From positions 1 through 64,000 of the forward strand of contig JAKSTG010000013.1 of NCBI GenBank assembly GCA_024402695.1: a DNA stretch of 64,000 nucleotides, written 5' to 3'. Below the pieces are notes generated by a model, which saw only the letters and a program-made list of their open reading frames with translations, was not told the origin of the DNA and searched no databases. The position numbers were made by a program, and so were the translations under genes. Source of the stretch: Treponema sp. Its GTDB lineage: Bacteria; Spirochaetota; Spirochaetia; Treponematales; Treponemataceae. Positions 44,683 to 54,667 of this stretch are shown piece after piece. Position 1 is the stretch's first letter. Every line of letters starts with the position of its first letter.

Positions 44683-46843
44683 TTCCTGTTGTTTCAATTG
44701 CACCTTCCATATCAGGAGTTTCCAGTTCTTCACCGGCTGTATGGAGGTAATCACAATCAGGGTTAATACAAGACTTGTAACTTCCGTTCTTTTTATCAAA
44801 CTTTTCTACAAGGAACCAGCCACATTTTGGACAGTACTGGTCAATTGGTTTGAAGTGAGAAATGAAAGTACATGTCGGATAGTTTGTACATCCGTAGAAT
44901 TCACGTCCGCGACCTTTAGATTTTCTTGTAACGATTTCACCATCACAATCAGGACATGGACATTTAGCAAGAGGAACAGATTTTGTATTGTGACACTCTG
45001 GGAATCCTGAACAGGCCAGGAAGAAACCGAAACGTCCAAGTTTCTTGATCATAGGCTTTCCACAAAGATCACAAACTTTATCTGTTTCTTCGTCAAGGAA
45101 GCCTTTGATGCTTTCTGTTGTTTCAAGAACTTCATCACAACGATCTTTGAATGGACCATAGAAGTCTTTGATCATATCGTTCCAAACGATGTTGTCTTTT
45201 TCTACTTCGTCCAGAGTATTTTCTACTTCAGCAGTAAAGTTTACGTTCAGAACATCAGGGAATGATTCAACGAGAATCTTTGAAATCATACGTCCGAGCT
45301 GAGTTGGACAAAGCTGTTTGTTTGAACGAGTTACGTAGTAGCGGTCAAGAAGAACGGAAATAATTGGAGCATAAGTTGAAGGACGTCCGATTCCTTTTTC
45401 TTCCAGCATCTGAACGATAGAAGCATCTGTATAACGGGCTGGTCCCGAAGTAAAGTGCTGTTCAGGATGGAATGTACCGCTTTCAAGAGTTTCCCCTTCT
45501 TTCATAGCAGGAATTGAATTTCCTTTTTCTTCTTTTGAAGAAAGAAGCTTGATTACTTCATAGAAACCTTTTTCTGTAATCTTCGAACCGGCTACACGGA
45601 ACACAGCATCACCGCTTGTGATTTCGTAGCTTGTTGTCATTGTCTTTGCATTGTTCATCTGGCTTGAAACAAAGCGTTCCCAAATGATTGAGTAAAGACG
45701 AAGCTGATCATGAGAAAGGTATTCCTTGATTGAATCAGGAGTATATTCTGTATAAGTTGGACGGATACCCTCATGTGCATCCTGTGCCTTCTTATCTGTT
45801 TCGTAACTGATTGGTTCAGCAGGAAGAGTATTAGGATAATTCTTCGAAAGCCATCCGCGAACATCATCAAGTGCTGTCTGAGAAATACGAACTGAGTCAG
45901 TACGCATGTAAGTAATAAGACCTACACGGTTTGTACCGATGTTAATACCTTCGTAAAGCTGCTGTGCAATCTGCATTGTTTTACGAGATGTAAAACCAAG
46001 TCTGTTTGCAGCAGCCTGCTGGAGTTTTGAAGTTGTGAACGGTGCTTTTGGACGAACTGTTTTTTCCAGTTTCTTGATTGAAGAAACGACACACTGAGAA
46101 TTCTTGATTTCTTCAATGATTTCGTTAACAACCTGTTCGTTTTTAAGTTCAGGTTTTTCACCCTTATATTTTACAAGCTGAGCTGTGAAAGAAGTCTTTC
46201 CTTTTTTGAAATCAGCTTCCAGAGTCCAGTATTCATCAGGAATGAATTTTTCAACTTCTTCTTCACGTTCACAGATCAAACGGAGGGCAACAGACTGAAC
46301 ACGTCCCGCAGAAAGCCCGTTCTTTACTTTTGTCCAGAGAATCGGACTAAGGTTATAACCTACAAGACGGTCAAGAACGCGACGGGCTTTCTGAGCGTTT
46401 ACAACTGACTCAATAATATCACGCTGATTTTCAATACCTTCTTTTACAACTACCGGTGTAATTTCAGGGAAAACAACACGACGGATTGGAGCTTCAGTTT
46501 TATCTTTAAGAGCATTGTTCAGATGCCAGGCAATAGCTTCCCCTTCACGGTCAGGGTCGGATGCGAGAAGAACAAGATTTGCTTTTTTTGCATCTTTCTG
46601 AAGTTCCTTAAGAAGTTTTGCTTTTCCACGAACAGTGATATATTCCGGCTGGAAGTTGTTGTCAACATCAATGGCCATACGAGATTTAGGAAGATCGATT
46701 ACATGACCAACCGAAGCTTTTACAACGTATCCAGGACCGAGGTATTTTTCAATTGTTTCTGCCTTATGAGGCGACTCTACAATAATAAGAGTCTGAGGAG
46801 TCTTATCCTTTGATTTTTTTGACACAGCTTTTTTTTCTGCCAT
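44672..46843 (-). CDS. topA: DNA topoisomerase I
   Basis: 723 residues: TOPRIM domain (IIVESPHKAETIEKYLG, LASDPDREGEAIAWHL), the central domain with the catalytic Tyr in GLITYMRTDS, and C-terminal zinc-finger repeats (CDLCGKPM...; CPCPDCDG...; CPKCGWFLVEKF...CINPDCDY). It relaxes negative supercoils by cutting one strand. The gene is 19 bases behind dprA, the common dprA-topA pair. Confidence 0.97.
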   Translation of the reverse strand: MAEKKAVSKKSKDKTPQTLIIVESPHKAETIEKYLGPGYVVKASVGHVIDLPKSRMAIDVDNNFQPEYITVRGKAKLLKELQKDAKKANLVLLASDPDREGEAIAWHLNNALKDKTEAPIRRVVFPEITPVVVKEGIENQRDIIESVVNAQKARRVLDRLVGYNLSPILWTKVKNGLSAGRVQSVALRLICEREEEVEKFIPDEYWTLEADFKKGKTSFTAQLVKYKGEKPELKNEQVVNEIIEEIKNSQCVVSSIKKLEKTVRPKAPFTTSKLQQAAANRLGFTSRKTMQIAQQLYEGINIGTNRVGLITYMRTDSVRISQTALDDVRGWLSKNYPNTLPAEPISYETDKKAQDAHEGIRPTYTEYTPDSIKEYLSHDQLRLYSIIWERFVSSQMNNAKTMTTSYEITSGDAVFRVAGSKITEKGFYEVIKLLSSKEEKGNSIPAMKEGETLESGTFHPEQHFTSGPARYTDASIVQMLEEKGIGRPSTYAPIISVLLDRYYVTRSNKQLCPTQLGRMISKILVESFPDVLNVNFTAEVENTLDEVEKDNIVWNDMIKDFYGPFKDRCDEVLETTESIKGFLDEETDKVCDLCGKPMIKKLGRFGFFLACSGFPECHNTKSVPLAKCPCPDCDGEIVTRKSKGRGREFYGCTNYPTCTFISHFKPIDQYCPKCGWFLVEKFDKKNGSYKSCINPDCDYLHTAGEELETPDMEGAIETTGNEE

Positions 46844-46862
46844 ACTTTTCCCCTGTAAAGTA

Positions 46863-47882
46863 TCAGTCGAACAAGTTCAACTGTTTGATTTTATTTGCAC
46901 TGCGAGTTCCGGGCATTTCAGCCAGAGCTTTACAGTAATCTTCATAGTTTTTAATCACCGGTGCTCCGTCCTGAACATACTGTTCGGAAGAAACTTCCAG
47001 TTTATGTCTGGAAATCTTTTTGTTGTTATACTCTATTTCCAGATTTTTTTTAACACCTTCATTTATTTTTTTTGCATACTCACAGAAACAGGATTCATGA
47101 AACATTACATCCCTGCCCATTTCAAGAGCATAATCAACAGTAATCAGAGCTCCACTTCCGTTAGGAGCTTCAAGAACTACAGTTGCAGGCGACAAAGCCG
47201 CAATTATACGGTTTCTCTGAACATAGTGCCATGTAGCCATAGGTGTCATAGGCGCATATTCACTGATCAGTAATCCACCGCTTTTAAGAATATCTTCTGC
47301 AAGCTTCATATGATTTGCAGGAAGAATCTTATCTATGCTTCCCGGAAGAACAGCGATAGTTTTTCCCGGAGCTTTAGTTTCTTTTCCTTCTTCAAGGAAA
47401 TCATAATAAGTTTCAACGGCGCCCTTGTGGGCTACACCGTCTGCACCGTTAGCAAGACCCGAAACGACACATACACCGTCTTTAACAGCATCCTTGGCAA
47501 AAACCAAACCGGCTTTTTTTCCGCCTGGGGAAAGCTGTCGTGTTCCTACAACAGAAACCGACTTCTGCCCGAAAGCCTCAAGATTGCCACGATAAAAAAG
47601 AAGATACGGCGGATTGGTTAAAGTCTTCAACATTGCCGGATATTCCGGATCAGTAATCTTAAGCCAACCGATTTTCATTCTTCTGCAGACTTCAAGTTCT
47701 TTGGCTGCTTCGCGAAGATTCTTTTCCCCATTCCATTGAGCTTTGGGAAACGTCCGCGAAACAAGAGCCGAAATCTCATCAAGACTTAACTTTGAAAAAT
47801 CTTCAGGACTCTTAACTTTACCTGCTAGACTCAACTTTTCCTGTGTATTCAGAAAAGTGATTCTTGAAAGTGAGAAATCCAT
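46863..47882 (-). CDS. dprA: DNA processing protein DprA/Smf
   Basis: 339 residues with the Rossmann-like DprA core: SVVGTRQLSPGGKKAGLVFA, SGLANGADGVAHKGAV, IAVLPGSIDKILPANHMKLAEDIL and EYAPMTPMATWHYVQRNRIIAALS. It loads RecA on incoming single strands during transformation. The winged-helix C-terminal domain of some DprA is reduced here. No other competence genes are in the window. Confidence 0.93.
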   Translation of the reverse strand: MDFSLSRITFLNTQEKLSLAGKVKSPEDFSKLSLDEISALVSRTFPKAQWNGEKNLREAAKELEVCRRMKIGWLKITDPEYPAMLKTLTNPPYLLFYRGNLEAFGQKSVSVVGTRQLSPGGKKAGLVFAKDAVKDGVCVVSGLANGADGVAHKGAVETYYDFLEEGKETKAPGKTIAVLPGSIDKILPANHMKLAEDILKSGGLLISEYAPMTPMATWHYVQRNRIIAALSPATVVLEAPNGSGALITVDYALEMGRDVMFHESCFCEYAKKINEGVKKNLEIEYNNKKISRHKLEVSSEQYVQDGAPVIKNYEDYCKALAEMPGTRSANKIKQLNLFD

Positions 47883-47901
47883 TAAAATTTCAGTTTCAGT
47901 C

Positions 47902-48657
47902 TTAGTTTCCGTAGCTTGCTTCCAGTACTATGCGTTTGTTTGTTTCCGCATCTGCCTGTTTTTCAGGCAGTTTTGTTGTAGCCAGAATCTTGTCATACAT
48001 GGCTACAGATTTTTCATATTCAAAATTCTGATAATAAGAACGGGCCAGAACAAACATAGCGTCTGTGTGGTGAGTATCTATTGTCAGAAGTTTTTCAAGA
48101 AGAGGAATTGCTTTTGCACTTTCGTCCAGTTCGAAAACATAAAGAACAGCCAGTCCATAAAGTGCGTTTGTGTAACGGTCATCAATTTCAATTGCTCTTT
48201 TATAAGCTTCTTCAGAAGTCTTAAGGTAATTGAATTTCATTTCCATTGAACCGGTTCCACCAAAATCAAGGGCAGCGTGTGACATGTAACCACTGCAAAG
48301 TCCAACATAATAATAAAGGTTCTGATTATTTGGATAATATTTCAAAGCTTCCTGAAAACATTTCATTGCTTCTCCATACATCTTGTTGTCCACATATTTT
48401 GTTCCAAGAAGACGGTACCACATCCCAACTTGACTCATTGCCAGCTGAGTTTCGGCAACACGATCAGAATATTTTTTTATTGCTTCTTTAAGTTCATCAA
48501 TGGTAAGAGGATTTGTTACCCCTTCTTCAAGTTTCATCTGTCTCTGAATAGAAGCGTTAGATTTTCCGCATGAAGACAAAGAAATAATAATGCAGAAAGC
48601 AACCAGAACAGTCCCGATTTTTAATACAGCGGAATTATTTTTGTTATGTAATTTCAT
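47902..48657 (-). CDS. TPR-repeat lipoprotein
   Basis: 251 residues from the ATG at 48657, chosen for the GGTGGGG site upstream. A signal with lipobox (LSSC, about residue 30) precedes TPR motifs: GEAMKCFQEALKYYPNNQNLYYYVG, AYKRAIEIDDRYTNALYGLAVLY and KAIPLLEKLLTIDTHHTDAMFVLA (at most 20 residues quoted would suffice: A-x3-L..Y..P pattern). Lipid-anchored protein-protein interaction protein of unknown role. Nineteen bases separate it from both pgpH and dprA. Confidence 0.75.
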   Translation of the reverse strand: MKLHNKNNSAVLKIGTVLVAFCIIISLSSCGKSNASIQRQMKLEEGVTNPLTIDELKEAIKKYSDRVAETQLAMSQVGMWYRLLGTKYVDNKMYGEAMKCFQEALKYYPNNQNLYYYVGLCSGYMSHAALDFGGTGSMEMKFNYLKTSEEAYKRAIEIDDRYTNALYGLAVLYVFELDESAKAIPLLEKLLTIDTHHTDAMFVLARSYYQNFEYEKSVAMYDKILATTKLPEKQADAETNKRIVLEASYGN

Positions 48658-48676
48658 TTCCCCACCCAGATAAACT

Positions 48677-50425
48677 TTATTTTTTTTCGGTTTTCTTAAC
48701 CTTTGTTTTTTTTGCTTTAGCTTTTTTTGAATCAGCTTCGGCTTTTGCTTCAGAAGTCCCCGTTTCTGAAGCAGTGTTTTCCTTTTTTTCTCCCTGATCA
48801 GGATATTCAATTCTTGAATGATAATAACCAGACAGAATCTGAAGGAAAGCATGTCGGATATGTGCCAGATCACTGAAAGTAAGGTTACAGTGATCAAGCT
48901 GATGTGAATCTATTTTACTCTGGAAAAGTTTCTTCATGAAAGCTTCCAGAGAAGGTTCCGATTTATCTTCCAGTGTGCGGCATGCAGCTTCAACAGTATC
49001 TGCCAGCATAACAACTGCCGATTCACGAGTTGTCGGAGGATTTCCTGTGTAAGAGAAATCAGCAGGATTTGCGTTAGGATTATCCTTAAGGGCTTCATTG
49101 TAAAAGAAGGAAATAACGCTGTTTCCATGATGTTCAGAAATGATATCAATTACAACCTGAGGAAGATGAAGCTGATATGCTTTTTCGATTCCTTTTCTTA
49201 CATGGCTTCTGATAACAGTTGCAGAAAGCGACGGGTTGATTGAATTATGTTTATTTTCACCTTTCTGGTTTTCAATGAAGTATTCACTTTGATCCAGTTT
49301 TCCAATGTCGTGATAATAAGATCCGACTCTGGCAACCAAAGCGTTGGCACCGATTTCACGACAGGCATTTTCTGCCAGCTGTGCAACCATCATGGAATGC
49401 TGATAAGTTCCACTGGCCTGAACAAGCATGGTCTGCATGAAAGTATTGTTCAAGTCAGAAAGATCCATGAGACGGAAAATGGAAGATGTATTCAGCATCA
49501 GTTCCAGAGGCGTAATAAGACCAAGGGTAAGAATACCTGAAAGGAATCCGTTTATAACTACCCCGAAAAGAACAGTTCCCATTGAACTGAGAGTTTCATT
49601 GAAAATCACGCCCATAACAATCATGAACACCAGATTACTTACGGCAAGCATGATTGAAACGAAAATCATATCAATACGGCGTTCAACTCTTTTTACAACT
49701 CCACAAGCACAAAGGGATGAAAGCAAAGTGAAAAGAGATGGAACCAGGGCCCATGAACATCCGTTTAGAACTCCAAGAGATACAATAAACGAAAGCATGA
49801 TGGCAGGCATCTGTCCGTAAAGAATAGCCGTCAGCACAACACTAAGTGAAGACGGAATGATTATACAGATTGAATAAGGAGACCCGAAGAAAACGAATTT
49901 TCCACAAAGGGCCGAAACAGAGAATGTGCTGGTAAAAAGAATGACCTGAAAAACAATTTCCCTGACTTTAACTTTTTTGCCTTTGTAAATGAAAGCAAGA
50001 AGCAGATACCAGACTACTCCAAGAATGAAAATATAAAGTTCAGAATTGGCAAAAGAACGTTTGTCCAGGTATACAGGAGAAGAAACCATTTTTTTAAGTT
50101 TTTCATAGCTTTCTTCTGTTACTGGGAAACCTTTCTTAAGAACTTTCTCCCCTTTCTGGATATGAACAGGATTGAAATCATCAGGAAGAAGTTCCTTGTC
50201 GGAAACAATTGTACGGTCAGAGATCTGTCCGATTTCAAAATCTTCAATGGCAAAAGAAGCTACGCTTTCTGATGTAGCAACTTTAAAGAAATTCACAACG
50301 GAAAGTACAAGAAAGCCCACGAAAAAAATAATCAGATATGAATACTTTTTCCGGATATATTCTCCACATCCCGAGAAAAACTGTGAGACCATTGATTTTT
50401 GATTTTTAACACTCTTCGATTTCAT
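48677..50425 (-). CDS. PgpH-like HD-domain phosphodiesterase with multiple membrane helices
   Basis: 582 residues: an N-terminal anchor, a shortened extracytoplasmic region, about seven membrane helices and a cytoplasmic HD domain (HSMMVAQLAENA, YYHDIGKL, ISEHHG, MLADTVEAA). This is the 7TM-HD layout of PgpH, known to hydrolyse c-di-AMP in Firmicutes; the nucleotide here is not proven. The tail (KKAKAKKTKVKKTEKK) is strongly basic. The ATG overlaps phoH by 20 bases. Length is below that of Listeria PgpH (about 720). Confidence 0.8.
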   Translation of the reverse strand: MKSKSVKNQKSMVSQFFSGCGEYIRKKYSYLIIFFVGFLVLSVVNFFKVATSESVASFAIEDFEIGQISDRTIVSDKELLPDDFNPVHIQKGEKVLKKGFPVTEESYEKLKKMVSSPVYLDKRSFANSELYIFILGVVWYLLLAFIYKGKKVKVREIVFQVILFTSTFSVSALCGKFVFFGSPYSICIIIPSSLSVVLTAILYGQMPAIMLSFIVSLGVLNGCSWALVPSLFTLLSSLCACGVVKRVERRIDMIFVSIMLAVSNLVFMIVMGVIFNETLSSMGTVLFGVVINGFLSGILTLGLITPLELMLNTSSIFRLMDLSDLNNTFMQTMLVQASGTYQHSMMVAQLAENACREIGANALVARVGSYYHDIGKLDQSEYFIENQKGENKHNSINPSLSATVIRSHVRKGIEKAYQLHLPQVVIDIISEHHGNSVISFFYNEALKDNPNANPADFSYTGNPPTTRESAVVMLADTVEAACRTLEDKSEPSLEAFMKKLFQSKIDSHQLDHCNLTFSDLAHIRHAFLQILSGYYHSRIEYPDQGEKKENTASETGTSEAKAEADSKKAKAKKTKVKKTEKK

Positions 50426-51350
50426 TTTCGTATGCCTTTACAATTTTCCGTACAAGAGGATTACGAACGACGTCTTCCGAAGTCAGTCTCATAAATCCAA
50501 TATCTTCTATATTACACAAAAGATTCATTGCGTCAATAAGTCCTGAAGGAACCTTCTTAGGAAGATCTACTTGAGTAACGTCTCCAGTGATAAAAACCTT
50601 GGAATTTTCCCCCATTCGGGTCAAAAACATCTTCATCTGGCTCTTTGTTGTGTTCTGAGCTTCGTCCAAAATGATAACCGCATTGTTAAGGGTTCGGCCG
50701 CGCATATAGGCCAAAGGGGCAATTTCAATGATTCCCGCTTCTGTAAGTTTTCTTACAGTTTCAGCAGGAACGATAGTTTCCATGGCATCTTTCAAAGGAC
50801 GAAGATAAGGATCAATTTTCTGTGTAAGGTCCCCAGGAAGAAAACCGAGAGATTCCCCAGCTTCAACTACTGGACGAGTTATGATAAGTCTTCCCTTCTG
50901 ATGATTCAGAATAAGGCGTAAAGCTTCGGCAACGGCAAGGAAGGTCTTACCACTCCCTGCTGCCCCTGAACAGAAAACCATATCTTTAGTCTGCAAAAGA
51001 TGAATATATTCAGCCTGTCCCTGAGTCCTTGGATAAACCTTTCTGAAAGCCCCCGGAACAAAAACGGAAACATTACCCATATCCGGTTTTTTCTGAGTAT
51101 TCAGAACAGAAACAACAATGTCATCACTGTTTTTACCACCGTCATTCAGTTCATCTATAATGCGGTCCAGAACAAACTGGAATTTTTGTCTGATTTCATA
51201 TTCGTCGGTATCAATGGAAAGTTCGTTTCCTCTGCAGAAAACAGGTACACCAAGGCTCTGTTCAATAAGCTTCAGGTTCGAGTCGTTTGTTCCACAGATG
51301 CAGGAAAGAATATCGCTGTCCGGAATTACAATTGTAAATTCATTTTCCAT
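50406..51350 (-). CDS. phoH: PhoH-like ATPase
   Basis: 314 residues with Walker A GAAGSGKTFLAV, Walker B VIILDEAQNTT, and GRTLNNAVI and FITGDVTQVDLP motifs, i.e. the PhoH/YbeZ family (RNA-associated P-loop NTPase). In many bacteria phoH-pgpH is followed by ybeY; here the TPR lipoprotein follows instead. The gene is 18 bases behind lptD. Confidence 0.92.
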   Translation of the reverse strand: MENEFTIVIPDSDILSCICGTNDSNLKLIEQSLGVPVFCRGNELSIDTDEYEIRQKFQFVLDRIIDELNDGGKNSDDIVVSVLNTQKKPDMGNVSVFVPGAFRKVYPRTQGQAEYIHLLQTKDMVFCSGAAGSGKTFLAVAEALRLILNHQKGRLIITRPVVEAGESLGFLPGDLTQKIDPYLRPLKDAMETIVPAETVRKLTEAGIIEIAPLAYMRGRTLNNAVIILDEAQNTTKSQMKMFLTRMGENSKVFITGDVTQVDLPKKVPSGLIDAMNLLCNIEDIGFMRLTSEDVVRNPLVRKIVKAYENEIEEC

Positions 51351-51368
51351 TAAAAAATCCCACCAGAA

Positions 51369-54300
51369 TTAGTCTAACTTCCATGTGCCGTATTCGTCAA
51401 CAATCTGTGTCTTAATGGCTTCCATTGGAGACCATACAACACCGATTGTTAGATAAGGACTGAAGTCATAGTATTTCTTGTTATTTTCCGTTACAAGACG
51501 AGGTTCAACCTTAGCACTCATACGAAATTTCCAGTCGTGAAGTTCATGATCCATTGTCATGTTTAAACTTTTAAGTTTGAACCCTGAAGCCTGTCTCAAA
51601 GAGGTGTCATCAAAACGGAAGGAATTCATAAGGTCAACAAAAATATTTTCTTCTCCAGGAATTCTTCCCGGGTGTCCCATCATTCCCTGGAAATATCGGT
51701 AAATAACAGAGTTCTTTGAAGTTGCAGAGAAAGTAAGATTCATGAACTCATTGAGTTTGAATGAAAGGGACGGACTGATTGAAAAATAACTGTTAGTTGG
51801 TCTTATAAGGTCTGCGACTACACTTGTAGATAAAGAAGGAGTCACAGAAACACGGTTCTTCCATGAGTAGAAAGTCTTCGAAGGAACAGAATAGGAAGCC
51901 GAAAGTGAGAAAGGAACGAAATTTTTCTTTTCGTTCTGAACCCAGCCTCTACCCCATTTACGAACACCATTCTCTAAGACATCCCCTTCAAAATCGTAAG
52001 TGTTTGTCATACTCATGGTGTAAGAAATAGATGCTCCTTTCCAGCTTAAAGAAGTTCTGAAACTATCATGTTCCATATCTTCAAGGTTATAGTTATAGGA
52101 TTCAGAAAGAGTCATGTTGGAATTCAAAAGATTCCATGAAAAAGACATAGACTGCTGCAGCGGATTTTTCTTCCATTTTTCTGTATCGTCTGTCTTCGAT
52201 TTATAAATTCCCGAACTCATGTTTATTGTCATGTGAGGGAAAACCAAGTTCAGAGCGGCAGTATATTTGTCTTCAAGTGGTGGAAGCGAAGCTGTAAAGG
52301 TAAGTTTCTGGCTATGACTTTTCTGTCTCTGATTTGCGGCAAGATTCAAACTCAGGTTGTTTACAGTAATATAATCGTCATCCCATTCAACCCAGTTGGT
52401 ATCCCATTCTGGATTTTCAGGATCTCCAAGGAATTCTCTTCTAAAAAGCTTGATGTTTGTATTCCATGAGATTCCAGTTTCACTGAAAGCCGGAATATAG
52501 GCAAATGGATTGAAACTTAAAGTATTGGAATTTGAAAGATCCTGCTTTGAAGCGGTATAGTCAGCTTTCTTGAGAGTCTTGATTGCATCAGGAGTATAAC
52601 CGCCGTTTTTTGTATCAGTTGAAATTACAGGGTGTCCTTGCCATACAGGATCATAAGAAACCTTGTTTGTCATACTTAGATACGAACCACCATAACTCAT
52701 TGTACTGTTTAAAGATACAGGAGCCTTAACAGAATACATAAGAGAACGAAAATTATCCCATTCAAAATCTTCCGGCTTTTCAAGACTTGAAGAATAGGCA
52801 AGCTGAGTATTTACTGCAGGGTTTGCGGAATATGTAAGGTTATATGTGAACCCTGAAACATTCTGAACCGACTGGGAAGACGTATTGATTTTTGGAACAG
52901 TAAAGTTCTCTTCGAAGAACTTGTCTTCTTCAACAACAGGCTTTTCTTCTGTTAAGGCAACCGCTTCCGAAGATTCTTTTTCTTTTGATTCCTCAACAGC
53001 TTCTGCTGATTTTGTATCAGCTTCGGCTTTCTTTTCTTCAAGAGCTTCAGGTTTATTAAGTTCAAATGCAGGTTTAATCGAAGAGGATTTTGTGGTGTTA
53101 GTTGCGGTTTGAGGATACTTCAAAAGAGTTCCCGAAAGAGTAAGGCTTGCGTTTACCGGAGTTACTTGTGAAGGATAATAAAACTGTCTTCTTGGAGTAT
53201 AAGAGGACCAGCTGTCACCGTGAAGTGAATTAAGATATTTTGTGTATTCCGTGGTTCCGCTTGTACTTGAAATATTAACCGAAGAAGAAGAGTTTAAAGA
53301 TAAAGAAGAAATATATGGTTTAACCACAGCAGGCATTACTGGTGAATAAGAACCAGAAAGATTCCAGGTGTAAGAAGAAACTGTTGATGAAGATTCATTT
53401 GATTCTTTTCCCGCTTCAAGAATTTCCTTTATGGAACTGATCCAGTTCAGGTCTTCTTTTCTGTAACCGAAGTCTCCGTCAAAGAAAGGATCAGAATAAA
53501 TCGGCATAGAAAGGGAAAGTCTGAAAGGCTTGTTTACAGCCACTTCAAAATTTCCTTTGTAACGGAAAGGAAGTTTAAGACTCAAGAAATTTGAGTCGTC
53601 ATGGATTTTTTCTCCGGCTGGAGAATATCCAAGGTAATATGAATTGTTTCTATAAACTGTATTAGTGAAACCAAGGTCAAGATCAAAAACAAGTTTTGAA
53701 AGCCAGTCCTTTTTTGGTTTTATATTACCCTGAACCCCGACCATATATCCAAGATTAGAATACCAGTCAGCCTTAAGTTTGAGGAAAGTAGAAGTATCTC
53801 CAGTAAAATTTTCATCAAGGTTATGAAGGACAAGTCCTTCCCTTTCCTGCACTTTAAGTGTTGAAGGCTTCATGAAGTTGTAAAGAGAATCCAGAGTTTT
53901 ATCAGCTTCAGAAGAATCATCTGAAGAACTTGAAATAGAAGACGAAGAATTCAACGGTTTACGGCCAATAAGATAAGTCGTTGTATTGATGTAAAAACCT
54001 TCCCGGTATCTATACCCGATAACGGGATTAAAAATCAGTTCATCTTTAGGATAGTAAAAAGCCGGCAGATATAATACAGGAACTTTTCCTACATAAAGAA
54101 GTGCATTCAAAAAGGCAAATTCTCCGCCACTAAGAAGCCACATTCTTGAGGCATTGATCTTCCAGTGAGGATCATCGTCATCACAGAAAGTCATTGATGC
54201 ATTTTTGAAAGAAAGAATATTGTTTTCCGACTTTCCGAACATGTTTGAGAAAACGACAAGAGTTGAACCGGACGGAAGATTGATGGCATCACTCTGAGTC

Positions 54301-54665
54301 TGGATGACTCGTCCACCATCAAAGACCCCTTCCAAAGTTGAAGTGTTCATTATGAGAGTGTCGGCTGTGACATTTTCGTCCCCTGCCGCACTTCCTGTAG
54401 AAACCAAATGAATGTTACCGCTGGCAAAAAGCATTTTTGTTACACGGTCATATGAAACACTGTCGGCACTGATTTTTGTAACTACATTGCCCTTTGTAAC
54501 GGAAAGCTCAACATTGCCGTCAAGGACGATAGTTTCGTTTCCGGTACTTTCATTTTTCTTATATTCAGTTTTCTGTGCGTTCTCAATATTAATTGTTGTG
54601 ATTTCCTGAGAGAATGCAAAAACTGAGAAAATTGAAAATACTAAAAGAAGCAGAAACTTTTTCAA
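51369..54665 (-). CDS. lptD: LptD/OstA-like outer-membrane beta-barrel protein
   Basis: 1098 residues with a TTG start; GGAG lies inside the uvrA end. A signal peptide (KKFLLLLVFSIFSVFAFSQ) is followed by an OstA-like N-terminal domain (LDGNVELSVTKGNVVTKISAD, LFASGNIHL) and a long LptD-type barrel (VPVLYLPAFYYPKDELIFNP, and alternating aromatic strands to the C-terminus). A Glu/Ala/Ser linker of about 50 residues (EEKKAEADTKSAEAVEESKE-like) interrupts the middle. Treponema pallidum has a similar protein next to uvrA. Its cargo is unknown where LPS is absent. Confidence 0.8.
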   Translation of the reverse strand: MKKFLLLLVFSIFSVFAFSQEITTINIENAQKTEYKKNESTGNETIVLDGNVELSVTKGNVVTKISADSVSYDRVTKMLFASGNIHLVSTGSAAGDENVTADTLIMNTSTLEGVFDGGRVIQTQSDAINLPSGSTLVVFSNMFGKSENNILSFKNASMTFCDDDDPHWKINASRMWLLSGGEFAFLNALLYVGKVPVLYLPAFYYPKDELIFNPVIGYRYREGFYINTTTYLIGRKPLNSSSSISSSSDDSSEADKTLDSLYNFMKPSTLKVQEREGLVLHNLDENFTGDTSTFLKLKADWYSNLGYMVGVQGNIKPKKDWLSKLVFDLDLGFTNTVYRNNSYYLGYSPAGEKIHDDSNFLSLKLPFRYKGNFEVAVNKPFRLSLSMPIYSDPFFDGDFGYRKEDLNWISSIKEILEAGKESNESSSTVSSYTWNLSGSYSPVMPAVVKPYISSLSLNSSSSVNISSTSGTTEYTKYLNSLHGDSWSSYTPRRQFYYPSQVTPVNASLTLSGTLLKYPQTATNTTKSSSIKPAFELNKPEALEEKKAEADTKSAEAVEESKEKESSEAVALTEEKPVVEEDKFFEENFTVPKINTSSQSVQNVSGFTYNLTYSANPAVNTQLAYSSSLEKPEDFEWDNFRSLMYSVKAPVSLNSTMSYGGSYLSMTNKVSYDPVWQGHPVISTDTKNGGYTPDAIKTLKKADYTASKQDLSNSNTLSFNPFAYIPAFSETGISWNTNIKLFRREFLGDPENPEWDTNWVEWDDDYITVNNLSLNLAANQRQKSHSQKLTFTASLPPLEDKYTAALNLVFPHMTINMSSGIYKSKTDDTEKWKKNPLQQSMSFSWNLLNSNMTLSESYNYNLEDMEHDSFRTSLSWKGASISYTMSMTNTYDFEGDVLENGVRKWGRGWVQNEKKNFVPFSLSASYSVPSKTFYSWKNRVSVTPSLSTSVVADLIRPTNSYFSISPSLSFKLNEFMNLTFSATSKNSVIYRYFQGMMGHPGRIPGEENIFVDLMNSFRFDDTSLRQASGFKLKSLNMTMDHELHDWKFRMSAKVEPRLVTENNKKYYDFSPYLTIGVVWSPMEAIKTQIVDEYGTWKLD

Positions 54666-54667
54666 AA

